The position numbers were made by a program, and so were the translations under genes. From Pseudacidovorax sp. RU35E (lineage in GTDB: Bacteria; Pseudomonadota; Gammaproteobacteria; Burkholderiales; Burkholderiaceae_C), in NCBI RefSeq assembly GCF_900156165.1, contig NZ_FTMY01000011.1, forward strand, positions 124,001 through 188,000: a stretch of 64,000 nt of DNA, read 5' to 3'. Positions 9,783 through 20,767 of the stretch are shown piece after piece; within the stretch, counting starts at the first letter, position 1, and the number at the start of each line of letters is the position of its first letter. The notes under the pieces are model-generated. The model searched no databases. It was given only the letters and a program-made list of their open reading frames with translations, and was not told where the DNA came from.

Positions 9783-10676
9783 ATGTTCGAACTGCGGCTC
9801 TTGGCGCCCGAAGACCGGGTCGAGGTGGTGGGCGATGCGCTGGATGCGCTCGATGCGCTCTCCGTCTCGGTGGAGGACGCCGATGCCCACACCGAGGCCG
9901 AGCAGGCCCTGTTCGGCGAGCCGGGCATGCCGCCACCGCGTGAAGGCTGGCAGCACTCGCGCGTGGTGGCTCTCTTCGACACCCGCGCCAAGGCCGACGA
10001 GGCGGCAGCGCTGCTGCAGGCGCAGGACTTCTTCGAAGGCTGCAGCCTGGCGGGTATTGCCGACGTGCCCGAGCAGGACTGGGTGCGGCTGACCCAGTCG
10101 CAGTTCGCGCCGGTGGAGATCACCGAGAGCTTCTGGATCGTCCCGACCTGGCATGAGCCGCCCGCGCAGGCCGAGCAGGTGATCCGTCTCGATCCTGGCC
10201 TGGCCTTCGGCACCGGCACGCACCCCACCACCCGCATGTGCTTGCGCTGGATCGCCACCCAGCCTGCCAATGTGCTGGGCCAGCGCGTTCTCGACTACGG
10301 TTGTGGTTCGGGCATCCTGGCCATCGGCGCCGCGAAGTTCGGGGCCGCGGACATCGATGCCGTCGACATCGACGAAGCCGCCGTCGAATCGACGCGCCTC
10401 AATGCCGAGGCCAATGCCGTGCGGCTCTCGCCGGGGCTGCCCGAGCGGGCCCAGGGCGCCTACGACACCGTGCTCGCCAACATCCTGGCCACGCCTCTGA
10501 AGGTGCTCGCGCCGCTGCTCTGCGCCCATGTGCGATCGGGCGGCCATCTGGTGCTGGCCGGCATCCTGGCGCGACAGGCCGACGAACTGAAGGAGGCCTA
10601 TGCGCCCTGGATCGCGCTCGAGGTCGCCGACACCGAAGACGGCTGGATCCTCATGACCGGCCGCCGCGCTGCATGA
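9783..10676 (+). CDS. prmA: PrmA, ribosomal protein L11 methyltransferase
   Basis: PrmA trimethylates ribosomal protein L11 using S-adenosylmethionine. The 297-residue sequence starts MFELRLLAPEDRVE and carries the family marker DPGLAFGTGTHPTTRMCLRW near residue 140. The SAM motif I, VLDYGCGSGILAIGAAKFGA, follows near residue 168, then a motif VLANILATPLKVLAPLL near 235. The start at 9783 gives the usual N-terminus; an upstream in-frame extension of 16 codons is not conserved-looking. Its stop overlaps the start of the DUF3426 gene by ATGA. Confidence 0.95.
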   Translation: MFELRLLAPEDRVEVVGDALDALDALSVSVEDADAHTEAEQALFGEPGMPPPREGWQHSRVVALFDTRAKADEAAALLQAQDFFEGCSLAGIADVPEQDWVRLTQSQFAPVEITESFWIVPTWHEPPAQAEQVIRLDPGLAFGTGTHPTTRMCLRWIATQPANVLGQRVLDYGCGSGILAIGAAKFGAADIDAVDIDEAAVESTRLNAEANAVRLSPGLPERAQGAYDTVLANILATPLKVLAPLLCAHVRSGGHLVLAGILARQADELKEAYAPWIALEVADTEDGWILMTGRRAA

Positions 10677-12133
10677 GTCTCGTCACCCGCTGCCCGTCCT
10701 GCGCCACGGCTTTCAAGGTGGTGCGTGACCAGCTGCGCCTGTCCGACGGATGGGTGCGCTGCGGCCGGTGCGGCGAGGTGTTCGACGCGCAGTCCGATCT
10801 TCGCGAGCAATTGCCCGACGGCGGGTGGGTGGTCCTGGCAGGTCCGTCGTCGCCAAAGGCGCTTCCCGGCACAGGCCCGGACATGGACGCGGCCGGCGAA
10901 AGCGCGCCAGCATCCTCGGATCATGAGGGGGCGAGCCCGCCCGCGCACGAGGACCCGATGGGTGGGGTGTCGTCGCCTGCCGCGCAGGGCGCATCGCCCA
11001 CGGCACCGGCCTGGCCCTCGGTCGACTGGCTGGAACTGCCGCCTGGGAGCGCAGCGGCGCCGGCGCCGGCGCCGGTCGGCGAGCGCGTCGAGCCCGCGAT
11101 GCCGCCACCGGACTGGCTCGATGTCGGGCATCCCGAGGCTGACGCACCGAGGACCGACCCCGAAGCGGCCGCGCCACTGAGTCGCTCCGCGGAAACGCCG
11201 GCACCGGCCCGGCCTGCGGCCGATCCGGCGCAGGTCGGCCGGGTGCTTCGCCGAGGACGTGCCTGGACGAATGCCGAGCCCACGGCATTGGCTGCTTTTC
11301 TGCGGCCAGGTCGCAGCGCGGCAGCTGCACGCCCTGGCGCGCTCGAACCCTCGCTGGACGCGACGGACCCGCTGGCGTCCGCGGGTCCGGCTCGGGTGGC
11401 CAAGGGCGATCTCGCCGCTTCGGCGCCTTCCCCGGGCGAGCCCGCGGAGGACACCGAGGCCGGCTCCGTCACGTCCCCCTCGCATCCCGCAGCGGAGTCC
11501 GACGCGCCACGGGCGGGACCGGCCGTGGCCGCCATCGAACCGTCCGACCCCGATGCATCTGCGCAAGAGAGCGAAGCGGCGAAGCCGCCGCTGGTGCCCC
11601 TGCGACCCAGCTTCATGGACACGCCCGATGCGCCTGAGCAGGGCGCTCCGAGTCGCCGTCGCTTCTGGTTGTGGTCGCTGGCCGGGGGGCTGCTGGTGCT
11701 TGCGCTGGGCGGGCAGGTGCTGCGGCACGAGCGCGACCAGTGGGCGCTCTCCCGGCCTGCGCTGTTGCCTCTGCTGACCGCCGTGTGCCGTGCCACGGAC
11801 TGCACCATCGCGCCGCCGCGCCGCATCGACGACATCCGCGTGGACGGCTCCACGCTGATGCGCGACGGCGCCGAAGGCCGCTACCGGCTGGTCTTCACGC
11901 TGCGCAATGCGGCGCCCGTGGCCGTGGCCATGCCGGCGATCGAGCTGTCGCTGCTCGATGGTTCCGAACGTCCGGTACTGCGTCGCGTCGTTCAGCCTGC
12001 CGAGATGGCGCGTGCCGACACGTTGCCCGGCCGTACCGAAGAGGAAGTGATCCTCGCGCTCGAATTGCATGCGGCCGCTGGCCGGCCACTGCCCTCGGTG
12101 GCGGGCCACAGCGTGCTCGCCTTCTATCCCTGA
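10673..12133 (+). CDS. Zinc-ribbon DUF3426 membrane protein
   Basis: This 486-residue protein has three parts. Residues 7-32 form an MJ0042-type zinc ribbon with CPSC and CGRC pairs. Residues 60-315 are low-complexity, rich in Ala, Pro, Glu and Ser, and probably disordered. A single membrane segment (LWSLAGGLLVLALGG) lies near residue 335, followed by a DUF3426 domain that ends at the C-terminus. The order predicts a cytoplasmic ribbon and a periplasmic C-terminal domain. Function is unknown. The position directly after prmA, overlapping by four bases, is common in betaproteobacteria. The long linker is much more variable than either end would be expected to be. Confidence 0.85.
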   Translation: MSLVTRCPSCATAFKVVRDQLRLSDGWVRCGRCGEVFDAQSDLREQLPDGGWVVLAGPSSPKALPGTGPDMDAAGESAPASSDHEGASPPAHEDPMGGVSSPAAQGASPTAPAWPSVDWLELPPGSAAAPAPAPVGERVEPAMPPPDWLDVGHPEADAPRTDPEAAAPLSRSAETPAPARPAADPAQVGRVLRRGRAWTNAEPTALAAFLRPGRSAAAARPGALEPSLDATDPLASAGPARVAKGDLAASAPSPGEPAEDTEAGSVTSPSHPAAESDAPRAGPAVAAIEPSDPDASAQESEAAKPPLVPLRPSFMDTPDAPEQGAPSRRRFWLWSLAGGLLVLALGGQVLRHERDQWALSRPALLPLLTAVCRATDCTIAPPRRIDDIRVDGSTLMRDGAEGRYRLVFTLRNAAPVAVAMPAIELSLLDGSERPVLRRVVQPAEMARADTLPGRTEEEVILALELHAAAGRPLPSVAGHSVLAFYP

Positions 12134-12200
12134 GGCCGCCGGTCAACCGTGTCGACGGCTTCGCCTTGTCTCCCACCGCTTCTGCAGGATTGATCCCGCC

Positions 12201-13103
12201 ATGGCTTCCGTGATCTGCGGCTCGCTCGCATTCGACACCATCATGACCTTCGAGGGCCGCTTTGCCGAGCAGATCCTGCCCGACCAGCTGCATATCCTCA
12301 ATGTGTCCTTCCTCGTGCCCGGCCTGCGCCGGGACTTCGGCGGCTGCGCCGGCAACATCGCCTACAGCCTCAACGCGCTGGGCGGTCGCGCCCTGCCCAT
12401 GGCGGCCGTGGGCAGCGACGGGGCCGACTACGTGCAGCGCCTGAAGGAACTGGGCGTGGGCACCGAATTCATCCTGCAGCTGGACGACAGCTACACCGCG
12501 CAGGCCATGATCATGACCGACCGCGACAACAACCAGATCACGGCCTTCCACCCGGGCGCGATGCAGCAGGCGCACCTCAACCGCATCGAGGCACGCGAGG
12601 ACATCCGCCTGGGCATCATCGCGCCCGACGGCCGCGAGGCGATGCTGCAGCACGCAGCGCAATTCAAGGCTGCGGGCATTCCCTTCGTCTTCGACCCGGG
12701 CCAGGGTCTGCCCATGTTCGATGGCAAGGACCTGGCGCACTTCATCGATCAGGCCGACTGGGTGGTGGTCAATGACTACGAGGGTCGCATGCTCAGCGAG
12801 CGCACGGGCTTGAGCACGGCCGAGATCTCGCGCCGCGTGCGCGGCGTGGTGGTCACCTTGGGGGCCGAGGGCTGCGACGTGTGGATCGGTGGCGGGGCGA
12901 CGCGCGTGGCGCCCGTGACGCCCGAGGCCGTGGTCGATCCCACCGGCTGCGGCGATGCCTGGCGCGGCGGACTGCTCTATGGCCTGGAACAGGGCTGGGA
13001 CCTGGGGCGCTGCGCCGAGCTGGGCAACCGCCTGGGCGCGCTCAAGATCGCACAGCGCGGCCCGCAGAACTACCAGGTCGACCGCGCCGCGCTGGGCCTC
13101 TGA
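12201..13103 (+). CDS. PfkB-family carbohydrate/nucleoside kinase
   Basis: The 300-residue protein has the PfkB fold: the N-terminal glycine motif GGCAGNIAYSLNALG near residue 49 and the C-terminal DPTGCGDAWRGGLLYGL near residue 247, which contains the catalytic Asp and anion hole. The adenosine-kinase-like features FDPGQGLP and VNDYEGRML suggest a nucleoside or related substrate, but this cannot be fixed from sequence. It is often annotated as an adenosine kinase or carbohydrate kinase. The start at 12201 places the first beta strand right after Met. A terminator shared with the histone-like gene lies downstream. Confidence 0.9.
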   Translation: MASVICGSLAFDTIMTFEGRFAEQILPDQLHILNVSFLVPGLRRDFGGCAGNIAYSLNALGGRALPMAAVGSDGADYVQRLKELGVGTEFILQLDDSYTAQAMIMTDRDNNQITAFHPGAMQQAHLNRIEAREDIRLGIIAPDGREAMLQHAAQFKAAGIPFVFDPGQGLPMFDGKDLAHFIDQADWVVVNDYEGRMLSERTGLSTAEISRRVRGVVVTLGAEGCDVWIGGGATRVAPVTPEAVVDPTGCGDAWRGGLLYGLEQGWDLGRCAELGNRLGALKIAQRGPQNYQVDRAALGL

Positions 13104-13122
13104 GCGCGCCCGCGACGCGGCA

Positions 13123-13155
13123 ATAAAAAACCCGGCGCCTTGCGGTCGCCGGGTT
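13123..13155 (-). terminator. Intrinsic terminator between PfkB gene and histone-like gene
   Basis: AACCCGGCG (13129-13137) pairs with CGCCGGGTT (13147-13155). On the minus strand the stem is followed by a run of T residues (A-run 13125-13130 on plus), so it ends transcription of the histone-like gene. It lies between convergent genes and may also slow plus-strand transcription. Confidence 0.8.
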
Positions 13156-13194
13156 CTGGCTTCGAAGGCCGCTCACGCGGCGCTTCGTTCAGCC

Positions 13195-13767
13195 TCAGGG
13201 CTTGCTGGCCGTGGGGAAGGGCCAGGCGGCCTGCGGGCTCAGCGTCGTCTGTGCTGCGGGGGCTGCAGCGGCAGGCGCGGGCGCAGCCGCAGGGGCAGGC
13301 GCTTTCGCAGGGGCAGGCTTCTTGGCGGCCGCTTTCTTGGCAGCGGCCTTCTTGGCGGGGGCCTTGGGGGCCGAAGCCGTCTTGGCAGCCGTCGTCTTCT
13401 TGGCGGCGGCCTTCTTGGCCGGCGCGGCCTTCTTGGCGGCGACCTTCTTCGCGGGCGCTGCCTTCTTGGCCGCAACCTTCTTCGCCGGTGCGGCGGCCTT
13501 CTTGGCGGGCGCAGCCTTCTTCGCGGCGACCTTCTTGGCCGGTGCTGCCTTCTTGGCCGCAACCTTCTTCGCCGGCGCCGCCTTCTTGGCGGGTGCTGCC
13601 TTCTTCGCAGCGACCTTCTTGGCGGGTGCTGCCTTCTTGGCGGCAACCTTCTTCGCCGGTGCGGCGGCCTTCTTGGCCGGAGCCGCCTTCTTCGCCGCGA
13701 CCTTCTTGGCCGGGGCGGCCTTCTTTGCAGCGACCTTCTTGGCCGGAGCCTTCTTTGCAGTTGCCAT
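13195..13767 (-). CDS. Histone H1-like lysine/alanine-rich DNA-binding protein
   Basis: This 190-residue protein is almost entirely Ala, Lys and Pro. After [10 protein letters not shown] it consists of tandem [15 protein letters not shown] units resembling the C-terminal domain of eukaryotic H1 and bacterial AlgP/HctB-like proteins. Such proteins bind and condense DNA nonspecifically. The start at 13767 follows a clear Shine-Dalgarno (AAGGAGAAAG). The final residues [15 protein letters not shown] lack the repeat and look conserved in the family. The tract is a likely site of repeat-number variation. Upstream, 194 bp separate it from the end of nrdB. Confidence 0.85.
   Translation of the reverse strand: MATAKKAPAKKVAAKKAAPAKKVAAKKAAPAKKAAAPAKKVAAKKAAPAKKVAAKKAAPAKKAAPAKKVAAKKAAPAKKVAAKKAAPAKKAAAPAKKVAAKKAAPAKKVAAKKAAPAKKAAAKKTTAAKTASAPKAPAKKAAAKKAAAKKPAPAKAPAPAAAPAPAAAAPAAQTTLSPQAAWPFPTASKP
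13315..13767. repeat. Degenerate tandem repeat encoding [11 protein letters not shown] units
   Basis: Units of 15-18 bp alternate, building 33-bp and 51-bp super-repeats such as GCCTTCTTGGC plus GGCGACCTTCTT on the plus strand. Unit copies differ mainly at third codon positions, suggesting repeated duplication under selection for Lys/Ala content. Unit number is expected to vary between strains. Confidence 0.8.
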
Positions 13768-13884
13768 TTCTTTCTCCTTGATCAAGTTGGAAATCAACCT
13801 TCGAATTGCACCGGCCGCCTGTGTGCCTGCGGCCAGCGATCCGTGACGTCGGGGCACACCCCGCCACCACGAATGGGAAAGCCC

Positions 13885-13918
13885 CGAACGCCGCACTCTG
13901 GGGTGCGTTTGGCGTTCG
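13885..13918 (-). terminator. Stem-loop downstream of nrdB
   Basis: CGAACGCC (13885-13892) and GGCGTTCG (13911-13918) form a perfect 8-bp stem; inside, GCAC and GTGC can extend it. It lies 44 bp after the nrdB stop on the minus strand. There is no T-run, so it is either a weak terminator or a 3' protective hairpin. Confidence 0.4.
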
Positions 13919-13961
13919 AGGCGGGTCTCAGATCCATTCGTCCTTCAGGGAAGAGAACTGC

Positions 13962-15167
13962 TCAATCCCATGAGAGCGCGCCACCCGACTGGTATTCGAT
14001 CACGCGGGTCTCGAAGAAATTGCGCTCTTTCTTCAGGTCGATCATTTCGCTCATCCAGGGGAACGGGTTTTCTTCGTTCGGGAAGAGCGCTTCCAGGCCG
14101 ATCTGCGTCGCACGCCGATTGGCGATGTAGCGCAGGTAGCCCTTGAACATGGAGGCATTCATGCCGAGCACGCCGCGCGGCATGGTGTCTTCGGCATAGC
14201 GGTATTCGAGCTCGACAGCCTTCTGGAACAGGGCCTTGATCTCGGCCTTGAACTCGGGCGTCCACAGATGCGGGTTCTCGAGCTTGAGCTGGTTGATCAG
14301 ATCGATGCCGAAGTTGCAGTGCATCGACTCGTCGCGCAGGATGTACTGGTACTGCTCGGCGGCACCCGTCATCTTGTTCTGGCGGCCGAGCGCGAGGATC
14401 TGCGTGAAGCCGACGTAGAAGAACAGGCCTTCCATCAGGCACGCGAAAACGATCAGCGACTTGAGCAGCGTCTGGTCGTTCTCAGGCGTGCCGGTCTTGA
14501 AGTCCGGGTCCATGATCGCGCCGATGAACGGGATCAGGAACTCGTCCTTGTCGCGGATCGACTGGACTTCGTTGTAGGCGTTGAAGATCTCGGACTCATC
14601 CAGGCCCAGCGATTCGACGATGTACTGATAGGCGTGGGTATGAATCGCTTCCTCGAAGGCCTGGCGCAGCAGGAACTGGCGGCATTCGGGCGCGGTGATG
14701 TGCCGGTAGGTGCCCAGCACGATGTTGTTGGCGGCGAGCGAATCGGCCGTCACGAAGAAGCCGAGGTTGCGCTTGACGATGCGACGCTCGTCCTCGGTCA
14801 GACCGTTCGGGTCCTTCCAGAGGGCGATGTCGCGGTTCATGTTGACCTCCTGCGGCATCCAGTGATTGGCGCAGGTGGCGAGGTACTTTTCCCAGGCCCA
14901 CTTGTACTTGAAGGGCACCAGCTGGTTGACGTCGGTCTGGCCGTTGATGATGCGCTTGTCGGCGGCATTCACGCGGCGAGCCGCAGCGGTTGCCGTAGCA
15001 GCTGGTTGCGCCGCCGCGGGCGCGCTGAAGCTGTGCGTGGCCAGCGCGGGCTGTGCAAAGGAAGCGGGAGAAGATGGGGATGCCATCGACCGGCCTGCGG
15101 CCATGTCCGATGCATTCGACAGTGCGCCCGAATTGGAGGGCTTGACTTCGTCGTCCCAGGTCAACAT
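13962..15167 (-). CDS. nrdB: Class Ia ribonucleotide reductase, beta subunit
   Basis: NrdB (401 residues) houses the diiron-tyrosyl radical cofactor that starts ribonucleotide reduction in NrdA. The ligand and radical region reads [12 protein letters not shown], with Glu, His and the radical Tyr in the spacing of E. coli E115-H118-Y122. A second ligand set is in [10 protein letters not shown]. The N-terminal 55 residues are Ala/Ser-rich and probably flexible. The start at 15167 ([10 protein letters not shown]) is preferred to an upstream TTG that would add four residues. nrdB follows nrdA on the same strand with 179 bp between them, probably one regulon under NrdR. Confidence 0.96.
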   Translation of the reverse strand: MLTWDDEVKPSNSGALSNASDMAAGRSMASPSSPASFAQPALATHSFSAPAAAQPAATATAAARRVNAADKRIINGQTDVNQLVPFKYKWAWEKYLATCANHWMPQEVNMNRDIALWKDPNGLTEDERRIVKRNLGFFVTADSLAANNIVLGTYRHITAPECRQFLLRQAFEEAIHTHAYQYIVESLGLDESEIFNAYNEVQSIRDKDEFLIPFIGAIMDPDFKTGTPENDQTLLKSLIVFACLMEGLFFYVGFTQILALGRQNKMTGAAEQYQYILRDESMHCNFGIDLINQLKLENPHLWTPEFKAEIKALFQKAVELEYRYAEDTMPRGVLGMNASMFKGYLRYIANRRATQIGLEALFPNEENPFPWMSEMIDLKKERNFFETRVIEYQSGGALSWD

Positions 15168-15346
15168 AGAAAAATCCAATGCTCAATTATCAGAGCAACG
15201 ACACGCGCTTGAAAAGTTCTTCGGCTGTGTCGTCGCTCAATTTTGTTGTGCTCGGGCATCGGGTCTGTCGTCCGATGTCCCGAGATGAAGGCATGCATTA
15301 CTGCTTTGCACAGGAATACATCCTCAACGCGCGATGCGCGTGGCGA

Positions 15347-18286
<2,940 letters not shown>

Positions 18287-18635
18287 GCGGTTCCTCTTGA
18301 GGGGATTGGTGTTCGTCGATCAGGGCGCGCGAGGGGGCATGGGCCCAGGCCGCGCGCCGATGGAGGGGCACTATATCTGGTGTCCGAGGGGGCGCCAACG
18401 CACTACCTGTAGTGTTTGGTCGGTGTGCCAGGTCTCGCTTGACTTCCGGTGAAACCCGATGCTCTGGCGCCGGAGCCAAGCGGGAGTGGGCGGGCGCGCG
18501 GCCGAGGCCGCAACGATGGGCCTTGGCAGGCCATTTGGCGCGCAAACCCGCATGGTTATTGGCTCGGCAGGGGCACACGACGCAAGGCGCCGTCCAGGGA
18601 TCACGCCATCGCCTCCGAGCCGGCGATTGAAAAAT
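18287..18635. other. Intergenic region upstream of nrdA, no gene
   Basis: These 349 bp separate nrdA from ampD, both on the minus strand. The nrdA-proximal half holds the promoter and two NrdR boxes described separately. In the remaining part (18416-18635) I see no convincing gene, hairpin or repeat; short open frames on either strand lack ribosome sites and recognisable sequence. Confidence 0.6.
18368..18415 (-). promoter_or_regulatory. Tandem NrdR boxes on the nrdA promoter
   Basis: Two 16-bp near-palindromes, GCACTATATCTGGTGT (18368-18383) and GCACTACCTGTAGTGT (18400-18415), match the known NrdR box consensus ACACwATATATwGTGT. They start 32 bp apart, the three-turn spacing known for NrdR. 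On the minus strand TTGGCG (18398-18393) and TATAGT (18375-18370), 17 bp apart, form a sigma-70 promoter whose -10 lies in one box. NrdR would therefore repress by blocking the promoter. The nrdR gene is not in this window. Confidence 0.85.
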
Positions 18636-19229
18636 TTAGTGCCGCGGCGGTAACGCGATGTCCACACCCGCCAGGCATGCGGCCAACCGTTGCCAGTCGA
18701 AGCCCGGACCTGGGTCGCGCTTGCGGCCGGGTGCAATGTCCTCATGGCCCGCAACATGGGCAAGCGGATAGCGGGTCGACAGGGCCCGCGCGAGCATCGC
18801 CAGGGTGCGGTACTGGGCCTCCTCGAAGCGGTCGCCCTCCAGGCCCTCCAGCTCGACGCCGACCGAGTCGTCGTTGCAGTTGTCCCGCCCGCGCCAGTAC
18901 GAGACGCCCGCATGCCAGGCCCGGTCGTCCGCGCTGACGAACTGCCAGAGTTCGCCGTCGCGGCGGATGTAGAAATGCGCCGAGACCTCCAGGCCCCGGA
19001 TCTGCGCGAAGTAGGGGTGCGCGTTCCAGTCGAGCCGGTTGGTGAAGAGCCGCTGCACCTCGTCGCCGCCGTAGCGCCCCGGCGGCAGGCTGATGGAGTG
19101 CACCACCAGCAGGTCGATGCAGGCGCCCGTGGGCCGAGGGCCGAAGTTGGGCGAATCCAGCCGCCGCGCCGCCCGCAGCCAGCCGCTGTCCCAGTCGCTG
19201 GCGCCGGCGCTGTCGGTGGGCTCAGTCAT
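18636..19229 (-). CDS. ampD: AmpD, 1,6-anhydro-N-acetylmuramyl-L-alanine amidase
   Basis: AmpD (197 residues) removes the peptide from anhydro-muropeptides in the cytoplasm, feeding murein recycling and lowering AmpR inducer levels. The zinc site is visible: His44 in LVVHSISLP, His162 in AGHEDIAPGRKRDPG, and Asp172 in the same segment, with Lys170 as the catalytic lysine by analogy to known AmpD. Length is normal. It overlaps the end of pilR by eight bases, so it is probably the last gene of that run. The released tripeptide is the substrate of Mpl, encoded at 5-6.5 kb. Confidence 0.95.
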   Translation of the reverse strand: MTEPTDSAGASDWDSGWLRAARRLDSPNFGPRPTGACIDLLVVHSISLPPGRYGGDEVQRLFTNRLDWNAHPYFAQIRGLEVSAHFYIRRDGELWQFVSADDRAWHAGVSYWRGRDNCNDDSVGVELEGLEGDRFEEAQYRTLAMLARALSTRYPLAHVAGHEDIAPGRKRDPGPGFDWQRLAACLAGVDIALPPRH

Positions 19230-20763
19230 CGTCGCCGTTCGGGACTGCGATGCCCAGGCGGGCGATGCGGTAGCGGATCTGGCGCAGACTCAGGCCCAGG
19301 CGCGCAGCGGCGGCGGTGCGGTTGTAGTTGGCCTCGCGCAGCGCCCGTTCGACGATGCCGCGCTCCTGGTCGTCCAGGTACTGCTGCAGATCGGCTGGCA
19401 CGGGTGGCTCGCCCGCACTTGCCGACGAACCGGCGGATATCGTCGTCGGCACGGGCACGACCGTCACGTCGCCCGGCGCCGGCATGGCAAAGAGCGGCAT
19501 GGCGAGGTCCTGCAGGCCGTCGGCGTCCGCGGCTTCGACATCGAGCTGCAAGGTGTCGCCTTCGCTCAGGGCGACGGCGCGGTGCAGCAGGTTCTCCAGT
19601 TCACGCACATTGCCGCGCAGCGGATGCGATTCGAGCTTGAGCAGCACCTGCATCGTCATCCTGGGCACCGGCTGGCCGCTTTCCTCGGCGATGCGCGCCA
19701 GCAGCGCGGTGCACAGGGCCGCCAGGTCTTCCCGACGCTCGCGCAACGGCGGCAGCCGCACCTCGATGACATTGAGGCGGTAGAACAGATCCTGCCGGAA
19801 ACGGCCGGCCTGCACCTCGGCTTGCAGATCCTTGTGCGTGGCGCTGACGATGCGCACGTCCACCGGCTCCTCCTGCGTGCTGCCCAGCGGACGCACGCAG
19901 CGTTCCTGGATGGCGCGCAGCAGCTTGGACTGCATGGCCAGCGGCAGATCCCCGATTTCGTCGAGGAACAGCGTGCCGCCCCGGGCGGCCTGGAAGTAGC
20001 CGTCCCGGTCCTGTATGGCACCGGTGTAGGAGCCCTTGCGCGCGCCGAAGAACTCGGCCTCCAGCAATGCTTCCGGAATGGCGCTGCAGTTGACGGCCAC
20101 GAAGGGACCCCCGGCGCGCTGGCTGCAGGCGTGCAGGGCGCGCGCCACCAGTTCCTTGCCGGTGCCCGATTCACCATGGACCAGCACCGGGGCCATGCCG
20201 CGCGCCACGCGCACGATGCGGGCCTTGACTGCCCGCATCGTGTCCGATTCGCCGACCAGGCGCGCCAGGGCGGCGCGGGCCGCTGGTGCGAAGCCCGCGT
20301 CGGCCGGCGCCTCCTCGGCCCGCGTCGCAGGTTCCGACTCGCGCGTCGCTGCCATTGGACGGGCTGGCGCCGCGCCCGGGCGCTCCTGCACGGCCGAGGC
20401 CACGACGCTGCGGAACTGCTTGAGGTCCACCGGCTTGGTCAGGTAGTCGAAGGCGCCGGCCTTGAGGGCCTCGACGGCGTTTTCGGCCGAGCCGTAGGCC
20501 GTCATCACCACGCAGCGTTCGCTGCGCTGGTGGCGGGCGATGCGCTGCAGCAGTTCCAGGCCCAGGCCATCGGGCAGGCGCATGTCGGTGATGACCGCGT
20601 CGAAGCGGCTGGTCTGCAGGTGCTGCCAGGCCTCCTCGACGCTGCTGGCGGCCTCGACCTGATAGCCCTCACGCAGCAATGTCAGCTCGTAGAGGGTGCG
20701 CAGGTCGGGTTCGTCGTCCACGACCAGGATCTGCGCCGGCGGCGATGCGGGAGAACTGCTCAC
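19222..20763 (-). CDS. pilR: PilR-like sigma-54-dependent response regulator
   Basis: The 513-residue protein has a receiver domain (ILVVDDEPDLR, phosphoacceptor Asp in ITDMRLPDG near residue 55), an AAA+ sigma-54 interaction domain (GESGTGKELVARALH near 180, GSYTGA in place of GAFTGA near 225, LDEIGDLPLAMQ near 250) and a C-terminal Fis-type helix-turn-helix (AAARLGLSLRQIRYRI). PilR activates type IV pilin transcription in response to PilS. The GTG start at 20763 fits the receiver N-terminus; four bases separate it from the pilS stop. The PilR assignment relies on the adjacent pilS and the pilR-type GS-TGA loop; no pilA lies in the window. Confidence 0.88.
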   Translation of the reverse strand: MSSSPASPPAQILVVDDEPDLRTLYELTLLREGYQVEAASSVEEAWQHLQTSRFDAVITDMRLPDGLGLELLQRIARHQRSERCVVMTAYGSAENAVEALKAGAFDYLTKPVDLKQFRSVVASAVQERPGAAPARPMAATRESEPATRAEEAPADAGFAPAARAALARLVGESDTMRAVKARIVRVARGMAPVLVHGESGTGKELVARALHACSQRAGGPFVAVNCSAIPEALLEAEFFGARKGSYTGAIQDRDGYFQAARGGTLFLDEIGDLPLAMQSKLLRAIQERCVRPLGSTQEEPVDVRIVSATHKDLQAEVQAGRFRQDLFYRLNVIEVRLPPLRERREDLAALCTALLARIAEESGQPVPRMTMQVLLKLESHPLRGNVRELENLLHRAVALSEGDTLQLDVEAADADGLQDLAMPLFAMPAPGDVTVVPVPTTISAGSSASAGEPPVPADLQQYLDDQERGIVERALREANYNRTAAAARLGLSLRQIRYRIARLGIAVPNGDDD

Positions 20764-20767
20764 CGAG

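Noticed and set aside
8084-10270. 728-codon minus-strand frame antisense to accC and prmA
   Set aside because: It covers two strongly supported plus-strand genes and its product is low-complexity Arg/His/Gly/Leu sequence with no known motif.
13195-13896. Repeat tract at 13.3-13.8 kb as a CRISPR array
   Set aside because: Units are short, contiguous and in frame, encode AAKK/PAKK, and have no unique spacers.
15168-15179. TTG start four codons before the chosen nrdB start
   Set aside because: The ATG at 15167 gives the usual NrdB N-terminus and the TTG has no ribosome site.
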